A stretch of 64,000 bases of DNA from Clostridia bacterium (GTDB taxonomy: Bacteria > Bacillota > Clostridia > Oscillospirales > Acutalibacteraceae), in contig JAKSQK010000001.1 in NCBI GenBank assembly GCA_024404145.1, positions 310,001-374,000 of the forward strand, in the 5' to 3' direction. Below, one piece after another: positions 1 to 8,579 of this stretch. Below the pieces are notes generated by a model, which was not told the origin of the DNA, searched no databases, and saw only the letters and a program-made list of their open reading frames with translations. The translations under genes were made by a program, and so were the position numbers. How positions within the stretch are numbered: the stretch's first letter is position 1; each line of letters starts with the position of its first letter.

Positions 1-984
1 GCCGTTGCTGCAAATCTTCTTAAAAATGCAGATGACTTAGGTATTGAATGCCCTATTATGGCAGGAGATACTTGGGAACATTCCGTAATTCTTGATGCCG
101 TTAAGGGAACAGACCTCGAAGTTTACTGTTCAACCTTCTTTGATGAATCCGATACATCTACTGCGGCCGCAGGTGATTTTGTTAAAGGATTTAAGGACTT
201 CTTAAATAACAATAACGAATATAAAACCATGAACGGCGGAAATGATATCGTTGCCGCTGTATCTGCTCTCGGTTTTGATGCATACAATGTTGCCATGAGC
301 GCAATTCGTGCCGCTGCTGATAAAAAGGGTGCTGACCTTACATCGGTTGATGTTGCAAATGCGCTTTGGGATATGGATTACGAAAACGGCGTTACCGGTA
401 AAATCACCTTTGACAGTAACGGTGATGCTATAAAGGACAGCGCTTATATTAAGAAAGCTAACGACGGAAAGTTTGAATTCATCAAAAAGCAAACTATCGC
501 CAATAATGCTTCAAAAGGAACTGCTCCCGCATATGCAAATGCAAAGGGCGTTAAACTTGATACAAAGAACAAGAAAATTGTTGTTGGTGTTTATGAGCCG
601 ACTTCCGGTGATAACGCCGCGGGCGGTAAGCAGGAAGTTATAGGCATAAGATATGCAAACAGTCTTGATAATAAGATTAAAATCGGCTCTGATGAATACA
701 CTGTTGAACTTTATGTTTCTGATAACGGCTCGGTTGATGAACAGGCAGTTACCGCCGCTTCCAACATCGTTAATCAGAATGCTTTGATTTCTCTCGGTTC
801 TTACGGTTCCGGTGTTTCTATCGCCGCCGCCGATACATTTGCAAATGCAAATATTCCCGCTATCGGTGTTTCCTGCACAAATGCTTCCGTTACAGAAGGA
901 CACGACTGGTATTTCCGTACCTGTTTCCTTGATCCTTTCCAGGGCTCGGTAATGGCTCAATTTGCTTGGGATACTATTAAGTAA
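1..984 (+). CDS. Branched-chain amino acid ABC transporter substrate-binding protein (5' partial), with truncated second domain
   Basis: The reading frame is open from the first base, so the start and any signal peptide lie outside the window. About the first 175 visible residues are the C-terminal half of a Peripla_BP_6/LivK domain, ending in the usual GKITFDSNGD stretch. After an Ala/Lys-rich linker (about residues 175-205) a second copy of the fold begins (KIVVGVYEPTSG, then AANPAI-like ANIPAIGVSC and YFRTCFLDPFQGSVMAQFA). It stops only about 130 residues in, where a complete domain would continue for roughly 200 more. It is followed by a hairpin and livHMGF, so it should bind the ligand (branched-chain or other amino acids) for that permease. 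The family is clear; the ligand and the function of the half domain are not. Confidence 0.88.
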   Translation, partial: AVAANLLKNADDLGIECPIMAGDTWEHSVILDAVKGTDLEVYCSTFFDESDTSTAAAGDFVKGFKDFLNNNNEYKTMNGGNDIVAAVSALGFDAYNVAMSAIRAAADKKGADLTSVDVANALWDMDYENGVTGKITFDSNGDAIKDSAYIKKANDGKFEFIKKQTIANNASKGTAPAYANAKGVKLDTKNKKIVVGVYEPTSGDNAAGGKQEVIGIRYANSLDNKIKIGSDEYTVELYVSDNGSVDEQAVTAASNIVNQNALISLGSYGSGVSIAAADTFANANIPAIGVSCTNASVTEGHDWYFRTCFLDPFQGSVMAQFAWDTIK

Positions 985-1004
985 TTTATTAAAATAATAC
1001 TATT

Positions 1005-1036
1005 AGTACGGCAGGCGAATAACCTGCCGTACTTTT
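1005..1036 (+). terminator. Hairpin between binding-protein gene and livH
   Basis: A perfect 11-bp stem (AGTACGGCAGG at 1005-1015 with its complement at 1023-1033, 7-nt loop) is followed by a short T run. It lies between the binding-protein stop codon and livH. Such hairpins often stabilise or partly terminate the transcript so that the binding protein is made in excess over the membrane parts. The T run is short, so leaky termination is likely. Confidence 0.7.
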
Positions 1037-1057
1037 GTAATTGAAAGGTTTTTTGAT

Positions 1058-1939
1058 ATGAATATTATGCCATATCTGATTCGAGGCCTTGCAACCGGCG
1101 GACAGTTTGCTTTGGTTGCTATCGGATATACAATGGTTTACGGTATCTTGAAACTTATAAATTTCGCTCACGGCGATTTGTTTATGGTTTCGGGAATGTT
1201 ACTTATTTATTTAGTAGCAGATTTTCCGACTATGCCGATATATTTTTCGATACTTATAATGATAGTTATAACAGTAGTCATCGGTTATTTAATCGAAAAG
1301 TGCGCCTATTCTCCTTTAAGACAGGCGCCGAGAATGTCGGTAATGATTTCCGCAATAGGTGTTTCCTATCTTTTGCAAAATCTTGTTGCCTATCTAACGG
1401 GCGGTATTTCCAAACAATTCCCCGAACTGCCGTTTTTGAGCGAAAATATTAGACTGTTTGGCGTTAAGGATAAAATTTCTGTATTTTTATCTCCGATACT
1501 CGCAATTTTGCTCACGGTGGCTTTGGTTTTTGTTATCAATAAAACAAAATTCGGTATGTCAATGAGGGCAGTATCCCGTGATTTTGAAACTTCTCAGCTT
1601 ATGGGAATAAAAATCAACTGGGTTATTTCGGTTACTTTTGCCATAGGCGCATTTCTTGCTGCCGCAGGTTCTCTTTTATATTTTTCAAAGAATACCGGAA
1701 TAAATCACTTGGCAGGTTCAACTCCCGGAATTAAGGCGTTTATTGCTGCCGTTGTCGGTGGTATCGGCTCTGTACCCGGTGCCGTGGTCGGTGCGCTTAT
1801 TATCGGTGTTGTCGAGAGTCTTGCCCGTGCGTTTGACCTTGCCGATTTTGCCGATGTAATTTCGTTTGCGCTTTTGATTATAATATTGGTCGTTAAGCCG
1901 ACAGGTTTATTTGGCGAACAGGTCAGAGAGAAGGTGTAA
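1058..1939 (+). CDS. livH: Branched-chain amino acid ABC transporter permease LivH
   Basis: This 293-residue protein is hydrophobic throughout, with about eight membrane segments, which is normal for LivH. It carries the family stretches MVYGILKLINFAHGDLFM near residue 35 and AAVVGGIGSVPGAVVGALIIG near residue 230. It forms the transmembrane channel with LivM. A GAAAGG ribosome site lies upstream of the ATG, and the gene ends 2 nt before livM, so the two are probably co-translated. The identification is secure at family level; the substrate is inferred from family membership only. Confidence 0.93.
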   Translation: MNIMPYLIRGLATGGQFALVAIGYTMVYGILKLINFAHGDLFMVSGMLLIYLVADFPTMPIYFSILIMIVITVVIGYLIEKCAYSPLRQAPRMSVMISAIGVSYLLQNLVAYLTGGISKQFPELPFLSENIRLFGVKDKISVFLSPILAILLTVALVFVINKTKFGMSMRAVSRDFETSQLMGIKINWVISVTFAIGAFLAAAGSLLYFSKNTGINHLAGSTPGIKAFIAAVVGGIGSVPGAVVGALIIGVVESLARAFDLADFADVISFALLIIILVVKPTGLFGEQVREKV

Positions 1940-1941
1940 GT

Positions 1942-3024
1942 ATGAAATTTTGGGATAAGAATAAAAGACTGATTTGCAACCTTTGTTTTATACTTCTGCT
2001 TTTTGCGGTACTTGTTATAATTCAGTATACTGCGCCGTCAACCTCAATGTGGTTTTCGGTTATAAGAAAAGTATGCACATTTTCTCTTGCCGCCGTTGCA
2101 ATGAATTTGCTTAACGGTTTTACAGGACTGTTTTCTTTGGGACAGGCAGGATTTATGCTTTTGGGCGCATATGCATATTCGATTTTTACAATTTCGAGCG
2201 ATATGCGTACAACCGTTTTCCGCAACTACGGAGACAGCGTTGTAACATTTTGTCTGCCTATGGTTTTAGCGCTTATTATTGCCGGTCTTGTTGCGGCATT
2301 TTTTGCCTTTTTGATAGGACTTCCGGTTTTACGGCTTAAATCCGACTATCTTGCTATCGCAACTCTTGGATTTGCCGAAATCGTAAGGGGTATTGTTCAG
2401 TTGACTCAATTTGGACCCGTTACAAACGGACCTGACCCTATCAATAACTTTACTTCACCTAAGAATATCTTGGTTTATGCTGCTATTGCAGGTATTTGTA
2501 TTTCTATTATCATTTTGCTGATAAATTCAACCTACGGCCGTGCTCTTAAAGCGATAAGAGATGATGAAATAGCCGCAGAAGCAATGGGAATAAATCTTGC
2601 AAAGCATAAGCAAATTTCTTTTGTTATCAGTTCGTTTTTTTGCGGAATAGCCGGTGCTATGTTTGCAATGTGTAACTCTGCCGTTTCGGCTGTTTCCTTT
2701 ACTTCGGCAATGACATATCAGATTTTATTAGTTGTTGTAATCGGCGGAATAGGTTCAATTTCCGGCTCAATTATCGCTGCATTTATATATTATGCGTCAA
2801 GCGAATGGTGGCTTAAATTTCTTGACCTTGAAACCGTTACAAAAACAGGTACGAAAATTCCGCTTCTAGGACCCGGTTTTAGAATGGTTGTTTTTTCGGT
2901 ACTTATAATGATAGTTGTTTTGTTCTTCCGTAAAGGTATAATGGGAACAAAAGAAATATCCGTTTATGATGGAATTATTAAGATAAAAAATCTGCTTTGC
3001 GGTAAAAAGGAAGGTGCAAAATAA
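1942..3024 (+). CDS. livM: Branched-chain amino acid ABC transporter permease LivM
   Basis: The second permease subunit has 360 residues. Family features are LLNGFTGLFSLGQAGFMLLG near residue 55, LKSDYLAIATLGFAEIVRG near residue 135 and a C-terminal VVVIGGIGSISGSIIAAF. The N-terminal segment has one extra membrane helix relative to LivH, as usual. It overlaps livG by one base (TAATG), a sign of translational coupling. Confidence 0.93.
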   Translation: MKFWDKNKRLICNLCFILLLFAVLVIIQYTAPSTSMWFSVIRKVCTFSLAAVAMNLLNGFTGLFSLGQAGFMLLGAYAYSIFTISSDMRTTVFRNYGDSVVTFCLPMVLALIIAGLVAAFFAFLIGLPVLRLKSDYLAIATLGFAEIVRGIVQLTQFGPVTNGPDPINNFTSPKNILVYAAIAGICISIIILLINSTYGRALKAIRDDEIAAEAMGINLAKHKQISFVISSFFCGIAGAMFAMCNSAVSAVSFTSAMTYQILLVVVIGGIGSISGSIIAAFIYYASSEWWLKFLDLETVTKTGTKIPLLGPGFRMVVFSVLIMIVVLFFRKGIMGTKEISVYDGIIKIKNLLCGKKEGAK

Positions 3025-3869
3025 TGGATAATAATGTTTTGCATATCGAAAATATCACAATGCAGTTCGGCGGCGTTGTTGCCGTTGATAATTTAACAAT
3101 GGATGTCAATAAGGGCGAGATAGTTGCTTTAATCGGGCCTAACGGCGCAGGTAAAACAACCGCTTTTAATGCAATTACGGGTGTTTACGAGCCAACTAAC
3201 GGCGCAATTTATTTCAACGGAAATAAAGTTATTGAGAATTTTCCAAAGGGAAAAATGAGAAAACTCTATTCGGGTGAAAATAACGGGCTTTATAAATCAA
3301 GTATCGTAAAAACTCCCGATAAACTCACAAAACTCGGTATGGCAAGGACATTCCAAAACATAAGACTTTTTAAGTCGATGACGGTTTTTGAAAATGTTTT
3401 AACTGCAAAGCATATCCGCAGAACTTCAAATCTGTTTACGGCAACTTTTCGCTTTAACTTCAAAGAAGAGGCAAGAATGAGAAAAGAAACTCTCGAACTG
3501 TTAAAACTTGTCGGTCTTGAAGATGTTAAAGACGAACTTGCAACAAGTCTGCCTTACGGCAAACAGAGAAAACTGGAAATTGCCAGAGCACTTGCGACTA
3601 ATCCTACACTTTTGTTGCTTGATGAACCTGCTGCCGGTATGAATCCGCAGGAAACCGAAGAACTTGCCGAGTTTATTTCGGATATAAGGAAAAAATTTGA
3701 CATAACAATACTTCTTATAGAACATCATATGAATCTCGTTATGGATATTTCCGATAGAATTTATGTTATTGAATTCGGCAAACTTATTGCAAACGGTTTG
3801 CCTTCCGAAATCCAGTCAAATCAAAAGGTAATCGATGCATATTTGGGGGTTGTTGAAGAAGATGAGTAG
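3024..3869 (+). CDS. livG: Branched-chain amino acid ABC transporter ATP-binding protein LivG
   Basis: An ABC ATPase of 281 residues. Walker A is GPNGAGKTT (residues 38-46), the Q-loop region is ARTFQNIRLF, the signature is the LivG-type LPYGKQRKLEIARAL, Walker B is LLLLDEPAAGMNP, and the switch histidine is in LLIEHHMNLV. An insertion of roughly 25 residues between Walker A and the Q-loop is seen, and the family C-terminal tail ends in DAYLG. It drives import together with LivF. Its start overlaps the livM stop and its end overlaps livF by 8 nt. Confidence 0.93.
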   Translation: MDNNVLHIENITMQFGGVVAVDNLTMDVNKGEIVALIGPNGAGKTTAFNAITGVYEPTNGAIYFNGNKVIENFPKGKMRKLYSGENNGLYKSSIVKTPDKLTKLGMARTFQNIRLFKSMTVFENVLTAKHIRRTSNLFTATFRFNFKEEARMRKETLELLKLVGLEDVKDELATSLPYGKQRKLEIARALATNPTLLLLDEPAAGMNPQETEELAEFISDIRKKFDITILLIEHHMNLVMDISDRIYVIEFGKLIANGLPSEIQSNQKVIDAYLGVVEEDE

Positions 3870-4575
3870 TATTCTTGAAATTAAAAACTTAAATGTATGC
3901 TTCGGCGGTATCAGAGCCGTTGATAATATATCTTTTGATGTTGAAAAAGGTAAAATAATTACTTTAATCGGTGCAAACGGCGCCGGAAAATCAACAATAC
4001 TTCGCTCTGTTTCGGGTATAGTTAAGCCGACAGGCGGCGATATCATGTTTGAAGGCGAAAGTATTTTGGGATTATCTCCCGATAAAATCGTTTCGAAAGG
4101 TATAACGCTCGTTCCCGAAGGAAGAAGAGTGTTTCCTAATCTGACTGTTCTCGAAAATCTTAAAATCGGTGCATTTTTAAGAAAAGATAAACTAACCGAT
4201 GATATTGAGTATGTCTATTCGCTTTTCCCTCGCTTAAAGGAAAGGCATTGGCAACAGGCAGGTACTCTTTCGGGCGGTGAGCAACAGATGTTGGCGGTTG
4301 GCAGAGCTTTGATGAGCCGTCCTAAACTTATTATGATGGACGAGCCGTCGCTCGGTCTTGCCCCTCTTGTTGTTAGGGACATTTTTTCGATTATCCGAAC
4401 AATAAATGATGATGGTATCACCGTTCTTCTCAATGAGCAAAATGCAAATATGGCGCTTAAAATTGCCGATAAAGGTTATGTAATTGAAACCGGCAATTTA
4501 ACGCTCGAAGGAACGGGCAGGGAACTTCTTGAAAACAATTCGGTAAAAGAAGCATATCTCGGAAAAAGTAAATAG
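3862..4575 (+). CDS. livF: Branched-chain amino acid ABC transporter ATP-binding protein LivF
   Basis: The second ATPase has 237 residues from the ATG at 3862. A longer in-frame start at 3835 exists, but it would lie well inside livG and add residues that LivF proteins lack; MSSILEIKNLNVCFGG is a typical LivF beginning. Walker A is GANGAGKST, the signature is LSGGEQQM, Walker B is LIMMDEPSLGLAP and the tail is EAYLGK. It is the last gene of the operon and is followed at once by a terminator. Confidence 0.92.
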   Translation: MSSILEIKNLNVCFGGIRAVDNISFDVEKGKIITLIGANGAGKSTILRSVSGIVKPTGGDIMFEGESILGLSPDKIVSKGITLVPEGRRVFPNLTVLENLKIGAFLRKDKLTDDIEYVYSLFPRLKERHWQQAGTLSGGEQQMLAVGRALMSRPKLIMMDEPSLGLAPLVVRDIFSIIRTINDDGITVLLNEQNANMALKIADKGYVIETGNLTLEGTGRELLENNSVKEAYLGKSK

Positions 4576-4580
4576 TTTTT

Positions 4581-4618
4581 ATAAGGCGGCTTTATATGAC
4601 AAGGTCGCCTTATTTTTT
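4581..4618 (+). terminator. Rho-independent terminator of the liv operon
   Basis: A 10-bp stem (ATAAGGCGGC at 4581-4590 with 4604-4613, one G-U pair, 13-nt loop) runs straight into TTTTTT. It lies 5 nt past the livF stop. Confidence 0.88.
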
Positions 4619-4630
4619 CATAAAAAACAC

Positions 4631-4659
4631 TTGCAATTTAATTTGCATTGTGGTATACT
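4631..4659 (+). promoter_or_regulatory. Sigma-A promoter of rpsB-tsf
   Basis: TTGCAA (4631-4636), 17 bp, TATACT (4654-4659), with a TG extended -10 at 4651-4652. It lies just after the liv terminator and about 140 bp before rpsB. Confidence 0.85.
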
Positions 4660-4796
4660 TAATCAGCTATCGTGCGATGATAGCAGAATAATACGCACAT
4701 TGCGCTGTTTTCGGTTAGGTGTTGTCGTTTGATACTTGCGACAATTTGCCGTTTGTAAAGGGCGCAATGGAGGTAAAACCTCAGGAGGAAATTATT
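4660..4796 (+). promoter_or_regulatory. Structured 5' leader of rpsB
   Basis: About 130 nt separate the promoter from rpsB. The leader begins with a hairpin (GCTATC 4666-4671 with GATAGC 4679-4684) whose GTGCG loop region could also pair with CGCAC further down (about 4693-4697). It ends in a strong AGGAGG at 4783-4788. A ribosomal-protein autoregulatory leader is plausible from length and position, but I do not recognise a specific Rfam family, so the call is tentative. Confidence 0.4.
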
Positions 4797-5585
4797 ATGG
4801 CAGTAGTATCAATGAAACAACTTCTTGAAGCCGGTGTTCATTTCGGACATCAGACAAGGCGTTGGAACCCCAAAATGGCTCGTTACATCTTTACAGAGCG
4901 TAACGGCATTTACATTATCGACCTTCAAAAGACTGTAAAGAAACTCAACGAAGCATATAACTTCGTAAGAGATATTTCAGCCGAAGGCGGCGATATCCTT
5001 TTTGTAGGCACCAAGAAACAAGCTCAGGATTCTATTAAAGAAGAAGCAGAGCATTGCGGTATGCCTTTCGTAAATGCGAGATGGCTCGGCGGTATGCTTA
5101 CAAACTTTACAACCATTCGTACAAGAATTGCCCGTCTCGAACAGCTTCGTGCTATGCGTGATGACGGTACATTCGAACTTCTTCCGAAAAAGGAAGTTGT
5201 AAAACTCGAACTTGAAATTGAAAAACTTGAAAAGTTCATCGGCGGTATTCAGAATATGAATAAAATTCCGAGCGCTTTGTTTATTGTTGACCCGCGCAAG
5301 GAAAGAATCGCCGTTCAAGAAGCTAAAAAGTTAGGTATTCCGATTGTTGCAATCGTTGATACCAACTGCGATCCTGATGAAATTGATGCCGTTATCCCCG
5401 GTAACGATGATGCTATTCGTGCAGTAAAGCTTATTGCCGAAACAATAGCTGCCGCTGTTATAGAGGGCCGTCAGGGAACTGAAATGGGAACTGCAGCTGT
5501 TGAAGAAGCAGAAGATGCAGAAGATGTTAAAGAAGATACCGAGACCGAAGCAGTAGAAGAAACTCCTGCTGAAGATGCTCAGTAA
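4797..5585 (+). CDS. rpsB: 30S ribosomal protein S2
   Basis: The protein has 262 residues from the ATG at 4797, which has AGGAGG 8 nt upstream. The reading frame extends upstream to 4719, but that part is leader sequence. Typical S2 features are [42 protein letters not shown] and [20 protein letters not shown]. The last 30 residues are a very acidic Glu/Ala/Asp tail (from about residue 234), often seen in Clostridia. It is co-transcribed with tsf, the classical arrangement. Confidence 0.97.
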   Translation: MAVVSMKQLLEAGVHFGHQTRRWNPKMARYIFTERNGIYIIDLQKTVKKLNEAYNFVRDISAEGGDILFVGTKKQAQDSIKEEAEHCGMPFVNARWLGGMLTNFTTIRTRIARLEQLRAMRDDGTFELLPKKEVVKLELEIEKLEKFIGGIQNMNKIPSALFIVDPRKERIAVQEAKKLGIPIVAIVDTNCDPDEIDAVIPGNDDAIRAVKLIAETIAAAVIEGRQGTEMGTAAVEEAEDAEDVKEDTETEAVEETPAEDAQ

Positions 5586-5601
5586 TTAGGAGGAAATTGA
5601 T

Positions 5602-6513
5602 ATGGCTTTTACTGCTAAGGATGTACAGGCATTAAGAGAAAAAACCGGTTGCGGTATGATGGACTGTAAAAAAGCATTGACCGAATGCGACGGTGATATG
5701 GACGCCGCTGTTGATTTTCTTCGTGAAAAAGGTCTTGCTTCTCAGGCAAAGAAGGCAAGTCGTGTAGCTGCTGAGGGTACCGTTTGCGCCATTACAAATA
5801 ACGGTGTAGGCGTTGTTGTTGAACTCAATGCAGAAACAGATTTCGTTGCTAACGGTGAAGAATTCAAGGCATTAGCTCTTGAAGTTGCCAATATCGTTGC
5901 CGAGCAAAATCCTGCTGACCTTGAAGCGCTTCTTAAATGCACAAAGAACGGTCAGTCGGTTGAAGAAATGGTTCAGGAATTGTTCTTAAAGATTCGTGAA
6001 AACATTATGGTTCGCCGTTTTGTTCGTTATGAAGGAAATGTTGTAACTTATGTTCATGCCGGTGGTAAAATCGGTGTTATGGTTAAGTTCGACGGTGACT
6101 TCGATGCAAACGATTCCGAATATATCACTATCGGTAAGAATGTTGCAATGCAGATTGCCGCTATGAATCCTTCATATCTTGATGAAGCTTCTGTTCCTGC
6201 AACTGTTATCGAAAAAGAAAAAGAAATCCTTATCGCTCAGATGAAGGAAGACCCCAAGATGGCTAATAAGCCCGAGGCAGTTCTTTCTAAAATCGTTGAT
6301 GGTAAGGTTGGTAAATACTATAAAGAAAATTGCCTTGTTGAGCAGCAGTTTGTTATGGACGGCGACCTTACCGTTGGTAAGTACGTTGAAAAAGCTGCCA
6401 AAGATATGGGCAAAAATTTCAAAATTGCAGACTTTGTTCGCTTTGAAAAGGGCGAAGGCATCGAAAAACGAGTTGACGATTTTGCTGCCGAAGTTGCAAG
6501 TATGGTAAAATAA
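5602..6513 (+). CDS. tsf: Translation elongation factor Ts
   Basis: EF-Ts (303 residues) is the nucleotide exchange factor for EF-Tu. The N-terminal UBA-like domain has VQALREKTGCGMMDCKKAL, and the core has the hallmark LNAETDFVANGEEF at about residues 76-88. An AGGAGG ribosome site lies upstream. Its place directly after rpsB matches most bacteria. Confidence 0.97.
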   Translation: MAFTAKDVQALREKTGCGMMDCKKALTECDGDMDAAVDFLREKGLASQAKKASRVAAEGTVCAITNNGVGVVVELNAETDFVANGEEFKALALEVANIVAEQNPADLEALLKCTKNGQSVEEMVQELFLKIRENIMVRRFVRYEGNVVTYVHAGGKIGVMVKFDGDFDANDSEYITIGKNVAMQIAAMNPSYLDEASVPATVIEKEKEILIAQMKEDPKMANKPEAVLSKIVDGKVGKYYKENCLVEQQFVMDGDLTVGKYVEKAAKDMGKNFKIADFVRFEKGEGIEKRVDDFAAEVASMVK

Positions 6514-6632
6514 TTTCGCCTTACCTCAAGGTGGGTTTGGTGCCGAAATTTAACGACATTAAAACGGATGTTCCTCTGGTCAAATTTGATTTATGAACCT
6601 CTAATCTTTATATTAAGAGAGGATATATTATA
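6514..6632 (+). promoter_or_regulatory. Probable ribosomal protein L19 leader
   Basis: A 119-nt gap separates tsf and rplS. I see a helix GTTC/GAAC (6570-6573 with 6595-6598) enclosing the self-complementary TCAAATTTGA, then CCTC/GAGG (6598-6601 with 6619-6622) with an inner TCTT/AAGA, which masks the AGAGAGG ribosome site of rplS. Size, location and the GGATGTTCCTC element resemble the L19 leader known in low-GC Gram-positive bacteria; this is recalled, not searched. Confidence 0.5.
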
Positions 6633-6977
6633 ATGGATGCTATTAAAGAATTAACAGCAGAAATGCTTAAAACCGATGCTCCGAATATTGAAATCGGAAG
6701 CACCGTAAAAGTTCATGTTAGAATTAAAGAAGGCGAGAAGGAGAGAATTCAGGTTTTCGAAGGTACCGTTATCGCCAAGAATAACAGCGGAATTGCAGAA
6801 ACATTCACCGTTCGCCGTATTTCATACGGAGTTGGTGTTGAGCGTGTATTCCCGCTTCATTCACCTATCGTTGCCAAGGTTGAGTTGGTAAGACGAGGCA
6901 GAGTTCGCAGAGCTAAACTTTATTATTTGCGTGATAGAGTCGGCAAAGCAGCTAAGGTTAAAGAACTTATCGGTTAA
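6633..6977 (+). CDS. rplS: 50S ribosomal protein L19
   Basis: L19 (114 residues) sits at the 30S-50S interface. Family stretches are [40 protein letters not shown] and [20 protein letters not shown]. The length is normal. It is followed by lepB, rbgA and rnhB, the conserved Firmicutes order. Confidence 0.97.
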   Translation: MDAIKELTAEMLKTDAPNIEIGSTVKVHVRIKEGEKERIQVFEGTVIAKNNSGIAETFTVRRISYGVGVERVFPLHSPIVAKVELVRRGRVRRAKLYYLRDRVGKAAKVKELIG

Positions 6978-7035
6978 TAATTTTTTTGGGGGACAGCACT
7001 TGTCCCCCTGATTTGCAAGTTCGGGGGTGATTCTT

Positions 7036-7719
7036 ATGTCATTATTTGAGTCAAAACACAGCAAAGAATATGTTGATGATTACAGTTATCTTGACAGAAA
7101 CTTTTATTGCGAAACTCCTAAAAAGCCGCACAGTAAGAAAAGAAAGATAACCAAGGAAATTTTTGAATGGCTTGATATAATTGTTGCTGCTTTGGTAGCG
7201 GTAATAATTGCTTTTACATTTTTCTTCCGTGTCGCAACGATAGAGGGAGAATCTATGCAAAACTCCTTTTTTGAAGGGGATAGGGTTATAATTTCCAAAG
7301 TTTCATATACACCGAAATACGGCGATGTTGTTGTTATTTCGAGAAACTATAATATAGACCCTGAAAGAAATGATAAAGAATCGCAACCAATCATAAAAAG
7401 AGTTATTGCAACAGCCGGTCAAACTGTTAAAATCGATTTTGACAGCGGAGTTGTTTTTGTTGATGATATTGCGCTGAGCGAGAACTATACTTCAACTCCC
7501 ACGAACAATGTTGTTGACAGTGTTCAAGCCGAAAAATTAAAAGAAGGCATTTCTGTTCCGCCTAACTGCGTATTTGTTTTGGGCGACAACAGAAATAATT
7601 CGCTTGACAGCCGTAGCCCCGAGATAGGAAACCGTGGCGACGGAATGATAGATGTTAAGTATATTTTGGGAAAGGTTTATTTCAGAGTTTTCCCGTTTTC
7701 CAGATTTGGAGGAGTATAA
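7036..7719 (+). CDS. lepB: Signal peptidase I
   Basis: The protein has 227 residues from the ATG at 7036, 5 nt after a GGGGGTGA ribosome site; the in-frame GTG at 7027 is part of that site. A basic N-terminal tail is followed by one membrane anchor (about 45-65). The catalytic serine is Ser73 in GESMQNSF and the general base is Lys121 in IIKRVIA; box E reads LGDNRNNSLDSR. It cleaves signal peptides of secreted proteins on the outer face of the membrane. It overlaps rbgA by one base. Confidence 0.95.
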   Translation: MSLFESKHSKEYVDDYSYLDRNFYCETPKKPHSKKRKITKEIFEWLDIIVAALVAVIIAFTFFFRVATIEGESMQNSFFEGDRVIISKVSYTPKYGDVVVISRNYNIDPERNDKESQPIIKRVIATAGQTVKIDFDSGVVFVDDIALSENYTSTPTNNVVDSVQAEKLKEGISVPPNCVFVLGDNRNNSLDSRSPEIGNRGDGMIDVKYILGKVYFRVFPFSRFGGV

Positions 7720-8579
7720 TGAGCAATACGCAAAATATTCAGTGGTTTCCGGGTCATATGGCAAAAACAAAGCGCCAAATATCCGAAACTATCAGGATTA
7801 TTGATGCGGTTGTTGAAATAGTTGATGCTAGAATACCCATCAGTAGTCGTAATCCCGACCTGATGGGTATTATTGGTAATAAACCGCATATTATTCTTCT
7901 TAACAAATCCGATATGGCAGATCCTGCCGTAACAAATAAATGGATTAAATATTTTAACGATATGGGTAATCTTGCGATTGCCGTTGACTGCAAAACCGGT
8001 AAAGGTATAAACGATTTTAAGAATACCGTTAAATCTGTTTTGTCTGAAAAGCTTAAAACTAATCGTGAAAAAGGCCTAATCGGTAAACCGCTTCGTGTTA
8101 TGGCGGTCGGAATTCCGAATGTCGGTAAATCTTCATTTATAAATAAACTTGTCGGCAATACAAGGGCAAAGGTCGAAAACCGACCAGGAGTTACAAGGGG
8201 AAATCAATGGTTTTCGGTTGATAAGGAACTTGAACTTTTGGATACACCGGGTGTTTTGTGGCCGAAGTTTGATGATGAAACCGTAGGAGAGCATCTTGCT
8301 TTTACGGGTGCTGTAACCGATAGAATACTTGATACCGAACTTTTGGGTATGCGGTTGCTTGAAATTTTAATTGAAAATTATAAACAAATGATTGAAGAAC
8401 GCTTTAATATCACCGATTTTAGTATTGAACCCTATGAAAATCTTTGTCTTTTGGCAAAAAAACGGGGTATGATGATAAGAGGCGGCGAACCCGATACCGA
8501 ACGAGCCGCAAATATGTTGCTTGAAGAATTCAGAAACTGTAAACTCGGCAGAATAACTTTGGAGGTTCCAAATGCCTGA
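7719..8579 (+). CDS. rbgA: Ribosome biogenesis GTPase YlqF/RbgA
   Basis: A circularly permuted GTPase of 286 residues needed for late 50S assembly. The N-terminus IQWFPGHMAKTKRQI is the family hallmark. The permuted order is visible: G4 NKSD at 62-65 comes before G1 GIPNVGKSS at 131-139, G2 near Thr159 and G3 DTPG at 175-178. Its end overlaps rnhB by 8 nt. Confidence 0.95.
   Translation: MSNTQNIQWFPGHMAKTKRQISETIRIIDAVVEIVDARIPISSRNPDLMGIIGNKPHIILLNKSDMADPAVTNKWIKYFNDMGNLAIAVDCKTGKGINDFKNTVKSVLSEKLKTNREKGLIGKPLRVMAVGIPNVGKSSFINKLVGNTRAKVENRPGVTRGNQWFSVDKELELLDTPGVLWPKFDDETVGEHLAFTGAVTDRILDTELLGMRLLEILIENYKQMIEERFNITDFSIEPYENLCLLAKKRGMMIRGGEPDTERAANMLLEEFRNCKLGRITLEVPNA

Noticed and set aside
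4719..4796. Upstream extension of S2
   Set aside because: Family proteins start near [13 protein letters not shown] and AGGAGG precedes the ATG at 4797; the extra sequence is leader RNA.
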